64,000 nt of DNA from Haloactinospora alba (GTDB lineage Bacteria > Actinomycetota > Actinomycetes > Streptosporangiales > Streptosporangiaceae). Position numbers and translations under genes: made by a program. This document shows positions 48,390 through 56,193 of the stretch, piece by piece (positions within the stretch are counted from its first letter, which is position 1; each line of letters opens with the position of its first letter). The DNA lies in contig NZ_VFQC01000002.1 of NCBI RefSeq assembly GCF_006717075.1, positions 538,351 to 602,350 on the forward strand, written 5' to 3'. Under the pieces are notes generated by a model, which saw nothing but the letters and a program-made list of their open reading frames with translations, was not told the DNA's origin and made no database searches.

Positions 48390-50213
48390 ATGACGCATTA
48401 CAAGAGCAACCTCCGTGACCTCGAGTTCAACCTCTTTGAGGTCTTCAACCGCCAGGAACTCCTGGGGAAGGGCCCCTTCGAGGAACTGGACGAGGACACG
48501 GCCCGGACCATTCTTGACGAGGTCAACCGGCTCGCCACCGGAGTCGTGGCCGAGTCGTTCGAGGACGCCGACCGGAACCCGCCCGAGTTCGACCCCAAGA
48601 CGGGCACCGTCACTCTCCCCGAGAGCCTGAAGAAGTCGTACCACGCCTACATGGACGCCGGCTGGTACAACCTGGACCTGCCGCCGGAACTCGGCGGTAT
48701 CGGCGCCCCCCGCTCCCTCGTGTGGGCCGCGGCCGAGATGATCCTGGGCTCCAACCCGGCCGTGCACATGTACTCCGCCGGTCCCGGCTTCGCCAGCATC
48801 CTCTGGGAGGAGGGCACCGAGGCGCAGAAACAGTTCGCCCAGCAGGCCATCGACCGCGGCTGGGGCGCCACCATGGTGCTCACCGAACCCGACGCCGGCT
48901 CCGACGTCGGCGCGGGCCGCACCACCGCCTACGAGCAGGCCGACGGCTCCTGGCACCTGGAGGGGGTGAAGCGCTTCATCACCTCCGCCGAACAGGACAT
49001 GACCGAGAACATCTTCCACCTCGTGCTGGCGCGCCCCGAGGGCGGCAAGCCCGGGACGAAGGGGCTCTCGCTCTTCCTGGTGCCGAAGTTCCTCGTCAAC
49101 GAGGACGGGTCGCTGGGCGAGCGCAACGGCGCCTACGTGACCAACGTCGAGCACAAGATGGGACTGAAGTCCTCCACCACCTGCGAGCTCACCTTCGGCG
49201 CCCAGCACCCGGCCGTGGGCTACCTCGTCGGCGACAAGCACGACGGCATCCGGCAGATGTTCATGATCATCGAGTACGCCCGGATGATGGTCGGCACCAA
49301 GGCCATCGCCACGCTGTCCACCGGCTACCTCAACGCGCTGGAGTACGCCAAGGAACGCGTCCAGGGCGCCGACCTCACCCAGATGACCGACAAGACCGCA
49401 CCGCGCGTCGCCATCACCAACCACCCGGACGTGCGGCGCAGCCTGATGACGCAGAAGTCCTACGCCGAGGCGCTGCGGGCCCTGGTCCTCTACACCGCCT
49501 CCCAGCAGGACGCGGTCCAGGTCGCCAAGCACGACGGCGAGGACACCTCGCGGCTCGACGCGCTCAACGACCTGCTGCTGCCCATCGTGAAGGGCGTCGG
49601 CTCGGAGCGGTCCTACGCGCTGCTGTCCGAGTCGCTGCAGACCCTGGGCGGATCCGGGTACCTGCAGGACTACCCGATCGAGCAGTACATCCGGGACTCC
49701 AAGATCGACACCCTCTACGAGGGCACCACGGCGATCCAGGCCCAGGACTTCTTCTTCCGCAAGATCGTGAAGGACAACGGCCAGGCGTTCGGGCAGCTCG
49801 CCGCCGAGATCAAGGACTTCGCCAACAGTGAGGCCGGAAACGGCCGGCTGAAGGAGGAGCGCGCGATCCTGGCCGACGCCGCGGCCGACGTCGAGAAGAT
49901 CGTGGAGACCATGGTCGCCGACGCCATGCGTTCCGCGGAGGAGAGCCGCGAGCTGTACAAGGTCGGGCTGAACACCACCCGCCTGCTGATGGCGGTCGGC
50001 GACGTCGTGCTGGGCTGGCTGCTGCTGCGCCAGGCCGACGTGGCGCTGGGCGCCATCGACGGCGCCGGCCAGGACGACCAGGACTTCTACACCGGCAAGA
50101 TCGCCGCCGCCCGGTTCTTCGCCGACCAGATCCTGCCGCGCGTCTCCGCCGAACGCCGGATCGCGGAGAACACCACCCTGGAACTGATGGACGTTCCCGA
50201 GGCGGCGTTCTAA
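48390..50213 (+). CDS. Long acyl-CoA dehydrogenase (FadE5-like)
   Basis: 607-residue flavin-dependent acyl-CoA dehydrogenase with the extra C-terminal domain of the FadE5/AcdB type. It begins [23 protein letters not shown]/substrate segments are [20 protein letters not shown] (about residues 163-182) and [15 protein letters not shown], with signature [20 protein letters not shown] (about 422-441). The base region is [20 protein letters not shown]. The length matches mycobacterial FadE5 (about 611). It performs the first oxidation of beta-oxidation and passes electrons to ETF. GGAG lies 7 bases before the ATG. The upstream paired palindrome implies repression in the absence of fatty acids. Confidence 0.92.
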   Translation: MTHYKSNLRDLEFNLFEVFNRQELLGKGPFEELDEDTARTILDEVNRLATGVVAESFEDADRNPPEFDPKTGTVTLPESLKKSYHAYMDAGWYNLDLPPELGGIGAPRSLVWAAAEMILGSNPAVHMYSAGPGFASILWEEGTEAQKQFAQQAIDRGWGATMVLTEPDAGSDVGAGRTTAYEQADGSWHLEGVKRFITSAEQDMTENIFHLVLARPEGGKPGTKGLSLFLVPKFLVNEDGSLGERNGAYVTNVEHKMGLKSSTTCELTFGAQHPAVGYLVGDKHDGIRQMFMIIEYARMMVGTKAIATLSTGYLNALEYAKERVQGADLTQMTDKTAPRVAITNHPDVRRSLMTQKSYAEALRALVLYTASQQDAVQVAKHDGEDTSRLDALNDLLLPIVKGVGSERSYALLSESLQTLGGSGYLQDYPIEQYIRDSKIDTLYEGTTAIQAQDFFFRKIVKDNGQAFGQLAAEIKDFANSEAGNGRLKEERAILADAAADVEKIVETMVADAMRSAEESRELYKVGLNTTRLLMAVGDVVLGWLLLRQADVALGAIDGAGQDDQDFYTGKIAAARFFADQILPRVSAERRIAENTTLELMDVPEAAF

Positions 50214-50454
50214 CCCGTCACCGTCGCTCCCACAGCCCCGCTGGTCCCGGAGAGAACACTTTTCAAGCGCTCGGGAAAGTGAATCTCAGCGAGACCGGCG
50301 GGGCTTCTGTATGGTTGGGCGCACCCTCGCTTCGTATGGGTGGTTGCGAAAAGTCTGATTCTGCCTCTTTTTGTTGTGTATTTTATTTATGGCATAAGTG
50401 GAATATGTGGCCAGTTTGGGGTGCGAACCGTAACTGGCCCAGGATGGAAGACAC

Positions 50455-51264
50455 ATGCAGTCCGTTGAAGAGCGCTATGACTACTTTGACGTTCTCACCC
50501 GGCAGCTGTCCGGTGACGACCTGCACTACGGGTACTGGGAGAGTGAGGAGGACACGACCGGGATCGAGGACGCCACGGACCGGATGACCCGTTTCGTCGC
50601 GTCACGTTTCGACCCTGCCTTCCCCGGGACGATCCTCGACGTGGGGTGCGGCCGCGGGCGCGCGGCGGTGAACCTGTCCGCTGCCACCGGTCGGGACGTG
50701 CTCGCCGTCGACGTGGACCGCAAGGCCCTCCGCACCGCCAGGGACTACGCGGACGCGTACGACGTGGAGGGCCGTGTCACGGTGGAGCACGCTGACGCTC
50801 TGGATCCTCCCCACCCGGAGGGCTCCTTCGGCGGCGCACTGCTCCTGGAGGTCACCGTCCATTTCGACATCGGGGAACTCTACAGAAGCCTCGCCCGGGT
50901 GCTCCGTCCCGGCGGCCGGATCGTGGCGGAGAACCCCTACGTGAGAACCGCCGGCCCCCTCGGTTCCCAGGAAGCACTCACCGACTACCTCGAGATGTTC
51001 GGGTGCACCCATATAAACGACCTGAGGGAATACGTCGAAGCGGCGCACGGTGCCGGGATGGAAGTCCGGGAGGCTCTAGACACAAGTGACAGGACCTCCT
51101 CTTTTTTCCCGCGCATCCTCGACCGAATAGACGGGAACCGCGACAGCCTCGAACGGGCGTACGGAAAGGAAACCCTGCGGGAGTTCGAACAGAGGATTCT
51201 CTCCGTGTCCAGGGTGAGCGGACTCGGGAGCCTGCTGTTCGTGTGCGACAAGCCTTACGAGTGA
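50455..51264 (+). CDS. SAM-dependent small-molecule methyltransferase
   Basis: 269-residue class I methyltransferase. It begins VEERYDYFDVLTRQLSGDDL then HYGYWESEEDTTGI, the N-terminal pattern of small-molecule N- and C-methyltransferases. Motif I is TILDVGCGRGRAAVNLSAAT (about residues 59-78), motif II VLAVDVDRKALRTARDYA, motif III HADALDPPHPEGSFGGALLLE, and post-motif LARVLRPGGRIVAENPY. The substrate is unknown. GGAAGACAC precedes the ATG. The 240 bases upstream are strikingly AT-rich (T-runs near 50365-50395), so it has its own promoter and may be a recent arrival. Confidence 0.85.
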   Translation: MQSVEERYDYFDVLTRQLSGDDLHYGYWESEEDTTGIEDATDRMTRFVASRFDPAFPGTILDVGCGRGRAAVNLSAATGRDVLAVDVDRKALRTARDYADAYDVEGRVTVEHADALDPPHPEGSFGGALLLEVTVHFDIGELYRSLARVLRPGGRIVAENPYVRTAGPLGSQEALTDYLEMFGCTHINDLREYVEAAHGAGMEVREALDTSDRTSSFFPRILDRIDGNRDSLERAYGKETLREFEQRILSVSRVSGLGSLLFVCDKPYE

Positions 51265-51486
51265 CCCGCTGCGCCCCGTGCGGACACACGGGTCCCGGGG
51301 GCACCAACGGGGGGCCGGCGGACCGCCGGACCACTGGTCATGGAACGTACGTGTCGACGGCGTCGGCCCTGTCCGCGGAGAACACGGCGAGGCAGTTCGA
51401 CTCCTCCGCATCCTCCTTCCGCTCTTCCCCGGATGTTCCCATCAGCGCTATCGCGGTGCCCAGGATCGCCGCGGCGCCGCCGATGG

Positions 51487-52126
51487 CTATGTCGCAGCCA
51501 TACCGGCGGGAACGGCAGCGGCAATGGTCAGCACCGCGACGGTGGTTCCGGCCAGCGCCCGCCACACGGAACGGAGCCGGGGCCGGACCGAGACCGCGAG
51601 GAGCAGCAACAGGCCCAAGGCGGCCAGGACCAGGCCGACCCAGCGCACCGCGCTGGCCGGATCGGGGGTAGTAGGAGTGCCCTCCCGGCGCCGTGACGAC
51701 GAACGCGGAGGCGGGGAACGTCACGTAGCACATGACCACGGCCACAAGTGTCACCACCGCCGTGACCACCGGGGAAACCGGTTCCCGTTCCGCAGGTGTG
51801 TTCCCGCGAGCACTGGTGTTCGTCCTCGCGGGGGTCTCCCGCGGCGGAGGGCGCAGGACGAACCGGAACACGACGGGAAGCAGTAACAGCAGCCACAGCA
51901 ACTCCAGGGCCGGGCCGTGATTCTGGTCCTCGCCCAGGAGTCCCATCGGTCCCATGAACCGGAAGGCGACGAGGACCATGAGCGCGCTTCCGCCGAGGAA
52001 CATTCCGGTTCCCGTCCAGGCGAGAATTCCGCGCCACCGTCTTTGGGGTGGAAGGTCGTCCCTCAGCGGTTTCGTCCGTTCCTTCGGCTGGAGGGAGGTC
52101 AACGGCCGGGGGACGTCGTCGGTCAT
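51487..52126 (-). pseudogene. Membrane protein gene with a homopolymer frameshift
   Basis: From the ATG at 52126 the frame encodes a polar start (MTDDVPRPLTSLQPKERTKP) and two or three membrane helices (ILAWTGTGMFLGGSALMVLV, ALELLWLLLLLPVVFRFVL and VVTAVVTLVAVVMCYVTFPA). At the five-base C run corresponding to 51665-51669 the sense moves to another frame. That frame reads ASAVRWVGLVLAALGLLLLL, then AVSVRPRLRSVWRALAGTTV and AVLTIAAAVPAGMAAT, and stops at 51487. Removing one C gives a continuous protein with four to five helices. The original frame stays open to 51338 but turns into Gly/Arg-rich nonsense. Either a real inactivation or a sequencing error. Function unknown. Confidence 0.65.
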
Positions 52127-52231
52127 GGGTCTTTTCTAGTGCGCGGGAAAGAGAGTCATATCGTAACGAATCCCCGGAGTCCGTAATGTCGCAGGGTGGA
52201 GCGGTTGGGCATGCTGATGGGAAAAAGGGAA

Positions 52232-52765
52232 CTAATCGTGGAGGACCCGGCGCACGAATTCGGATTTTCCCGCCGTGTAGCGTTCCCGATCTCCGGAGTG
52301 TGTTCGGGCCAACCGCCGTTTCAGCTGGGCGTACTCCCGGGACAGCGCCGGGTCGGACCGCAGGGCGTCCCGGAAGGCGATCTGCTGGCGCCAGCGCGGG
52401 TGGCCCGCGGTGATCAGGTGCAGGTGGGCGTAGCGGCACCGTCCGGAGGCGTCCGGTTTCACGAGGAACCGCCGCCACTCCCGCTCGTCCAGCTCCGGCG
52501 GGACGAGAACCCACCCGTCCCCGGCGAGAGCGGCGTGCCGTAGGACGGTTTCCGGGGACGAGACCGAGGCCATCAGGTCGAGGACCGGTTTGGCCGCCAG
52601 CCCCGGGACAGCCGTGGAACCGACGTGTTCCACGCCGTCGACCAGCCACGGCCCGAGCAGTTCCACCAGCCGTTCGCGCTCCCGCGCCGCCCGCGGCGCC
52701 CACCGCGGATCGTGGTCGCACACCCGGACGTCCTCGTAAGCCCATTCGGGTGGGTCGCTCGCCAT
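52232..52765 (-). CDS. GrpB-family (UPF0157) protein
   Basis: 177-residue GrpB/UPF0157 protein, a nucleotidyltransferase-like fold. Landmarks are VRVCDHDPRWAPRAARERER, then VEHVGSTAVPGLAAKPVLDL (the GSTAVPGL.AKP.LD motif, about residues 46-65), RFLVKPDASGRCRYAHLHLI and RDALRSDPALSREYAQLKRR. The biological role is not established; it is unrelated to GrpE. The ATG at 52765 gives the family's usual length. Confidence 0.92.
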   Translation of the reverse strand: MASDPPEWAYEDVRVCDHDPRWAPRAARERERLVELLGPWLVDGVEHVGSTAVPGLAAKPVLDLMASVSSPETVLRHAALAGDGWVLVPPELDEREWRRFLVKPDASGRCRYAHLHLITAGHPRWRQQIAFRDALRSDPALSREYAQLKRRLARTHSGDRERYTAGKSEFVRRVLHD

Positions 52766-53115
52766 GCCCGCCACCCTATGCGGGAGTATGGCCACATAAC
52801 CGTAGCCGAGAATTCCGGTGTAATGATTTTTCCTCCGGGAATATAACCGCCTCAGGGTTTCACCGGATCGGAGGAGTGGTGTTATAGCCCCGAGCGCGGT
52901 GTCGATGGGAAGATGTTCGTGGGGCGAGGAAATAGGTCTACCAATACGCGCTGGATTCCCTCCCAGGATCGATAGCACACTCCAGCTCCCACCCCGCAAC
53001 ATCTAGCGTAAGATCTGACATCGAGCAAAAATTCTGGATAAAAGTGGCGCGAGCTACGGGAAAGAACTCCGCACCCTACCAGCATGCAGAGCCCTTCCAG
53101 GGAGAACGTTGGTTG
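52766..53115. other. Intergenic stretch with no recognisable gene
   Basis: 350 bases of lower GC content between GrpB and the 53 kb operon. Frames here are short and lack coding bias. It marks the edge of the AT-richer accessory patch; I found no attachment repeat, tRNA or integrase. Confidence 0.4.
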
Positions 53116-53412
53116 TTAGTGCTGCCATGGTGTAGGCAAGGAACCACCACCGCGAAGCCACTCGTCAAGCTCGCTGAATGCCGCGTCAGCAGGGTCAATG
53201 CGGCGAGCGCGCAGTAACTCGGACAGGTGGTCGTAGAGCATGTCCGCGTAGTCCGCCTCGGTCACGATCTCACGTGGCCAGTGGCCCCCGGACGAGTCCC
53301 GGTGGTGGCCCTGGTGGCCGGTCGTGAGCACACAGGCGAGTCGGAGGCCGCTGTTGCTCGGTCGGCGGGCACGGCACTGGTATTTGTCGCTGGGTACAAC
53401 GTCGGGAGTCAT
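53116..53412 (-). CDS. Hypothetical protein, third gene of the 53 kb operon
   Basis: 98 residues. The N-terminal half has scattered Cys and His (CRARRPSNSG, LRLACVLTTGHQGHHRDSSG), which could form a small zinc site. The C-terminal half is helical and acidic (EADYADMLYDHLSELLRARR). No family name can be given. The ATG overlaps the previous gene's stop as ATGA, showing translational coupling. GC content is below the chromosomal level. Confidence 0.6.
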   Translation of the reverse strand: MTPDVVPSDKYQCRARRPSNSGLRLACVLTTGHQGHHRDSSGGHWPREIVTEADYADMLYDHLSELLRARRIDPADAAFSELDEWLRGGGSLPTPWQH

Positions 53413-53690
53413 GCGGCGGCCCCCTCACGGTGTGCCGTGGTTGTGCGATCCAGTGTGATCCTCATGCGGGTGGGCCAGCTCGTGTCTATGGGACGCACCC
53501 GCGATGCTGTCCTGTCGCCGTTTGTCGTCGGTTTCTGGGATCGTGTCCGGTTGCTATATGTTGCCGAGGACGCTCCCGTACGCACCGTCATATCCGTCGG
53601 AGTGTGTGTCTTCCCGTTCCAACGGAGGATCGCAGGGCTGTACTCGACGCCGGGGCGGTGAGTAGCACTCAGTGTGGGGTTGCCGCTCAT
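53409..53690 (-). CDS. Hypothetical protein, second gene of the 53 kb operon
   Basis: 93 residues, Thr/Arg/Ser-rich and hydrophilic (MSGNPTLSATHRPGVEYSPA to RTTTAHREGAAA), with no recognisable domain. It overlaps both neighbours by ATGA junctions, which is the main argument that it is translated. Function unknown. Confidence 0.5.
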   Translation of the reverse strand: MSGNPTLSATHRPGVEYSPAILRWNGKTHTPTDMTVRTGASSATYSNRTRSQKPTTNGDRTASRVRPIDTSWPTRMRITLDRTTTAHREGAAA

Positions 53691-54052
53691 GCCGTTGCCT
53701 CCCCGCGTTGTGCGCTGTGGGTGACGTCAAGCAGGACGGCTAGGCCCAACCGGTCGCGGTCTGCGCGGTCCACGCGGTCGCGTTCCTGCTGCTGCCGTGC
53801 GCGCTGTCTTTCCAGTGCTTGGTAATAGGGTCGCACCATCGCGACCTGGGGCTGCAGTGCCTCGGTGTCGACCACGGGTGGAAACGCAGTCCGCTGTGGT
53901 GCATGCCGCCGTACACGCGCGGTGCGCGCTGTGCGGAGAGTGCGGGAAGGAGTGGGTATCTCCCGGTCGGCGGTCATCGGACGCGCGTGAACCCCGCGCG
54001 CGGGCCGGATGAGGCGCGAGACGAGACAGAACAGGGATATTAGAATGCTCAA
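53687..54052 (-). CDS. Hypothetical protein with VRPY segment, first gene of the 53 kb operon
   Basis: 121 residues from a TTG at 54052 (or 96 from the ATG at 53977). The long form has a hydrophobic start (MSILISLFCLVSRLI); the core carries VVDTEALQPQVAMVRPYYQA then LERQRARQQQERDR. This resembles the VRPYVTEFERHRQQREEQ segment of the protein at 2824-3324. Both are first genes of overlapping three-gene minus-strand operons, divergent from a regulator. Neither start has a strong ribosome site; GGAG lies about 10 bases before 54052. Confidence 0.55.
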   Translation of the reverse strand: MSILISLFCLVSRLIRPARGVHARPMTADREIPTPSRTLRTARTARVRRHAPQRTAFPPVVDTEALQPQVAMVRPYYQALERQRARQQQERDRVDRADRDRLGLAVLLDVTHSAQRGEATA

Positions 54053-54121
54053 CTGTCAAGTGCTCCGTTCACTTGGCCGGGCCCGGGGAAGTTGGTGGCT
54101 TCCGCCGGGCCGCTCTATGTC

Positions 54122-54139
54122 TATAGTGCGCTTACTATA
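54122..54139. promoter_or_regulatory. Palindromic operator between the GntR gene and the 53 kb operon
   Basis: TATAGT-GCGCTT-ACTATA, perfect six-base arms with a 6-base spacer, between the divergent GntR (start 54215) and operon (start 54052). A GntR dimer site is a natural reading. Two TGTCACG direct repeats lie just downstream (about 54148-54165). Confidence 0.5.
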
Positions 54140-54214
54140 TCTTTACCTGTCACGTGATGTCACGCGAAGTTTCGGGAGGTCGAGCACAGGCACGCGCTGT
54201 TTAGTGTTATTACT

Positions 54215-54457
54215 ATGAGTCCGGCTCTTGATGGTCCCGAGCCCATGTACCGCCAGATTGCATCGATCATCGCGAGGCGTGTGGAGGATGGCACCTACCC
54301 GCCTCACGCGCTCTTGCCCACGGAAGCGGAGCTGTGCGCGGAGTTCGACGTGTCTCGGCGTACGGTCAGGAGCGCTCACGCGTTGCTGCGCGAACAGGGG
54401 TGGATTGTGTCTTCTCCTGGAAAAGGGACCTACGCGCGTGGTCTGGACGGATACTGA
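54215..54457 (+). CDS. Short GntR-family regulator without effector domain
   Basis: 80 residues forming only the GntR winged HTH: PMYRQIASIIARRVEDGTYP then PHALLPTEAELCAEFDVSRR and TVRSAHALLREQGWIVSSPG, ending KGTYARG. Single-domain GntR proteins of this kind are common in actinomycete accessory regions and plasmids. No ribosome site precedes the ATG and a possible -10 (TAGTGT) is close, so the message may be leaderless. It is divergent from the 53 kb operon, which it probably controls through the palindrome at 54122. Confidence 0.85.
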   Translation: MSPALDGPEPMYRQIASIIARRVEDGTYPPHALLPTEAELCAEFDVSRRTVRSAHALLREQGWIVSSPGKGTYARGLDGY

Positions 54458-54921
54458 GGGAAGGCCAGTTGGCTCGCGGCACAGTTGCCCTTACGCACCA
54501 CCAAGCCTAGAACGGCTGCTGCAACTCCCCGCGGCCACTGGGCATCGAAAGCTGTACTGCCTCCGTAAGGGGTGTTTGGCGAGGACACCAGTAACGCCTA
54601 CTGCGGCGATATCTCCGCGTAGGGCGAATCTTGCCATCCTCTTTCCGCGCTGCCTGTACCGCCGCACTATGGCCGAGATGATCCGTCGGCTCTTCTGGGG
54701 CCTCTACTCGATCTCTCAACCCTATCGGGCTACCTCTCTGAATCCCTTCCCATCAGCACAAACCTGATGATGGAGGCACTCTGAGCTTCTATGGGTAAAA
54801 AACGCACATCATAGTCATGAATAGACGTAGGTTCCCATTTCCCTACCCCGGGTGTTAAGGCGGTTTTGCCAAGTTATAGAGTTTGTGTCGCTTATGGCAT
54901 AGATTGATGATGGGAGGAAGT
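54458..54921. other. Intergenic stretch with no supported gene
   Basis: 464 bases of mixed composition after the GntR gene. Short frames exist on both strands but have stop-rich surroundings and no ribosome sites. It may contain a decayed gene; nothing recognisable remains. The AT-rich end (54790-54900) probably holds the promoter of the next gene. Confidence 0.4.
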
Positions 54922-55191
54922 ATGGAGCGCCCCTGGGAAGTGGATACCTCTGTAACGTTCCAACATCGTCTCGGAAAAAGCGCATCTGAGCTGGGATACA
55001 GCAGAGACAGCCGAGACTGTCCAGATATATGGGAGCTGTCCAACGGGGACGTTGCGATTGTCGGGCGGGACGTGACTGAGCATTTCTCGCGTGGGCTGCC
55101 CGATGGTGTGAGTGTGGGGTCCGACGAGCGTCTGGTAGTGATCCCTGGAACTATGCTGCGGGCGGCTAAGTCCGATATTCCGGATCTTTGA
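54922..55191 (+). CDS. Small hypothetical actinobacterial protein
   Basis: 89 residues: MERPWEVDTSVTFQHRLGKS, then a conserved-looking core DCPDIWELSNGDVAIVGRDV and VSVGSDERLVVIPGTMLRAA, ending KSDIPDL. Proteins with the DCP.IWEL..GD.A.IGRD pattern are frequent in actinomycetes near Scr1/DUF397- or DUF6879-type accessory genes; function unknown. GGGAGGAAGT immediately precedes the ATG at 54922 and settles the start. GC content is lower than in the core genes. Confidence 0.7.
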   Translation: MERPWEVDTSVTFQHRLGKSASELGYSRDSRDCPDIWELSNGDVAIVGRDVTEHFSRGLPDGVSVGSDERLVVIPGTMLRAAKSDIPDL

Positions 55192-55309
55192 CCAGGTAAG
55201 TAGCTGAATACAGAGCTGGAACATGGGGCATGAGCCTGTTTTGGCCATGTTCCCCATAGGGTCTTCCGTTTCATTAACGAGGGTAGGCTCCAGCGAGTAG
55301 CTTAGACGT

Positions 55310-56137
55310 ATGCAGCAAGATCATGAGCGTGGAGTGGTTCGCCCCTCTTACATGGCCACGGTTCTCATCCTCATACTGATCGTCCTATTCGCTGGAGCTT
55401 CCCTTGCCTCCGTTGCGCTCTTCACTCCTGTTGGAGAGTGGGAACGGTTGAGCTTCGTCGGTTCCACCTACGGTGCGGTGTCGGCGCTCATCGCCACGCT
55501 CGCGCTCGTCGGTGTGGTGTTCACGCTGGTTCTGCAGGCGCGGGAGACGAAGCGCGCGGTGGAGGAGACCCGCCGGCAGGCCACCAGCGACCTGCTGAAG
55601 ATGGCGATGGAGGACCCGGACCTGGACGCGTGCTGGGGGCCGGTCCCGGAGCCGAACGACCCCGTGACCCGCAAACAGCGGCTGTACACCAACATGATCG
55701 TGGGCCAGTGGGCCACGGCGTTCGAGACGCGCACGCTGCCGGAACAGCGGTTGCGCGCCATCGCCAACGAGATGTTCCACGGTGAACCCGGCCAGGCGTT
55801 CTGGGCCGAGTCCCGGGAGGCGTGGCTGGCCAACCCCGCCAACGACACCGAGCGGCGGTTCACCGAGATCCTGGACGAGGAGTACCGGCGCGCCAAGGTC
55901 GCCGTCCGGGTGGAACCCGCTGCCGGAACGAAACGGCCCTCCCCGCGTTCCCGGACCGTGTGGTGGACGGCGGGCGGTTTCCTCGCGGGCACGTGCGCCG
56001 CCGCAGCGGCGGCCGCCGTGGCGGCGTCGCGCCGTTCCCGCGAGCGTGCCCCCTCCGGGCGCCGGGGCGGCTCCGAACCCGCATCCGGCCCGGTCCGGGA
56101 GGTGCGAAACCGCCTCACGGCCGGACGCGGAAGGTGA
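55310..56137 (+). CDS. DUF6082-like membrane protein
   Basis: 275 residues. Two N-terminal helices (VLILILIVLFAGASLASVAL, about residues 18-37, and VSALIATLALVGVVFTLVLQ, about 57-76), then a cytoplasmic helix region with QARETKRAVEETRRQATSDL, LLKMAMEDPDLDACWGPV and YTNMIVGQWATAFETRTLPE. Near the C-terminus a further hydrophobic helix (TAGGFLAGTCAAAAAAAVAA) is followed by a basic tail. The middle part matches the DUF6082 pattern of actinobacterial proteins, of unknown function. GC content rises abruptly within the gene's first 100 bases, marking the return to core-like DNA. Confidence 0.72.
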   Translation: MQQDHERGVVRPSYMATVLILILIVLFAGASLASVALFTPVGEWERLSFVGSTYGAVSALIATLALVGVVFTLVLQARETKRAVEETRRQATSDLLKMAMEDPDLDACWGPVPEPNDPVTRKQRLYTNMIVGQWATAFETRTLPEQRLRAIANEMFHGEPGQAFWAESREAWLANPANDTERRFTEILDEEYRRAKVAVRVEPAAGTKRPSPRSRTVWWTAGGFLAGTCAAAAAAAVAASRRSRERAPSGRRGGSEPASGPVREVRNRLTAGRGR

Positions 56138-56193
56138 GACGCGGGTGGCAGCCCGGTTAACGAGGCCACCACCCGGTCGTTCGCTTGCACCGG

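Noticed and set aside
54507-54719. A 70-residue minus-strand protein in the gap after GntR
   Set aside because: No ribosome site, no family resemblance and codon use unlike neighbouring genes.
53116-55191. An integrative plasmid or prophage
   Set aside because: The GntR regulator, small coupled genes and low GC are suggestive, but there is no integrase, replication or transfer gene, no tRNA and no flanking repeat.
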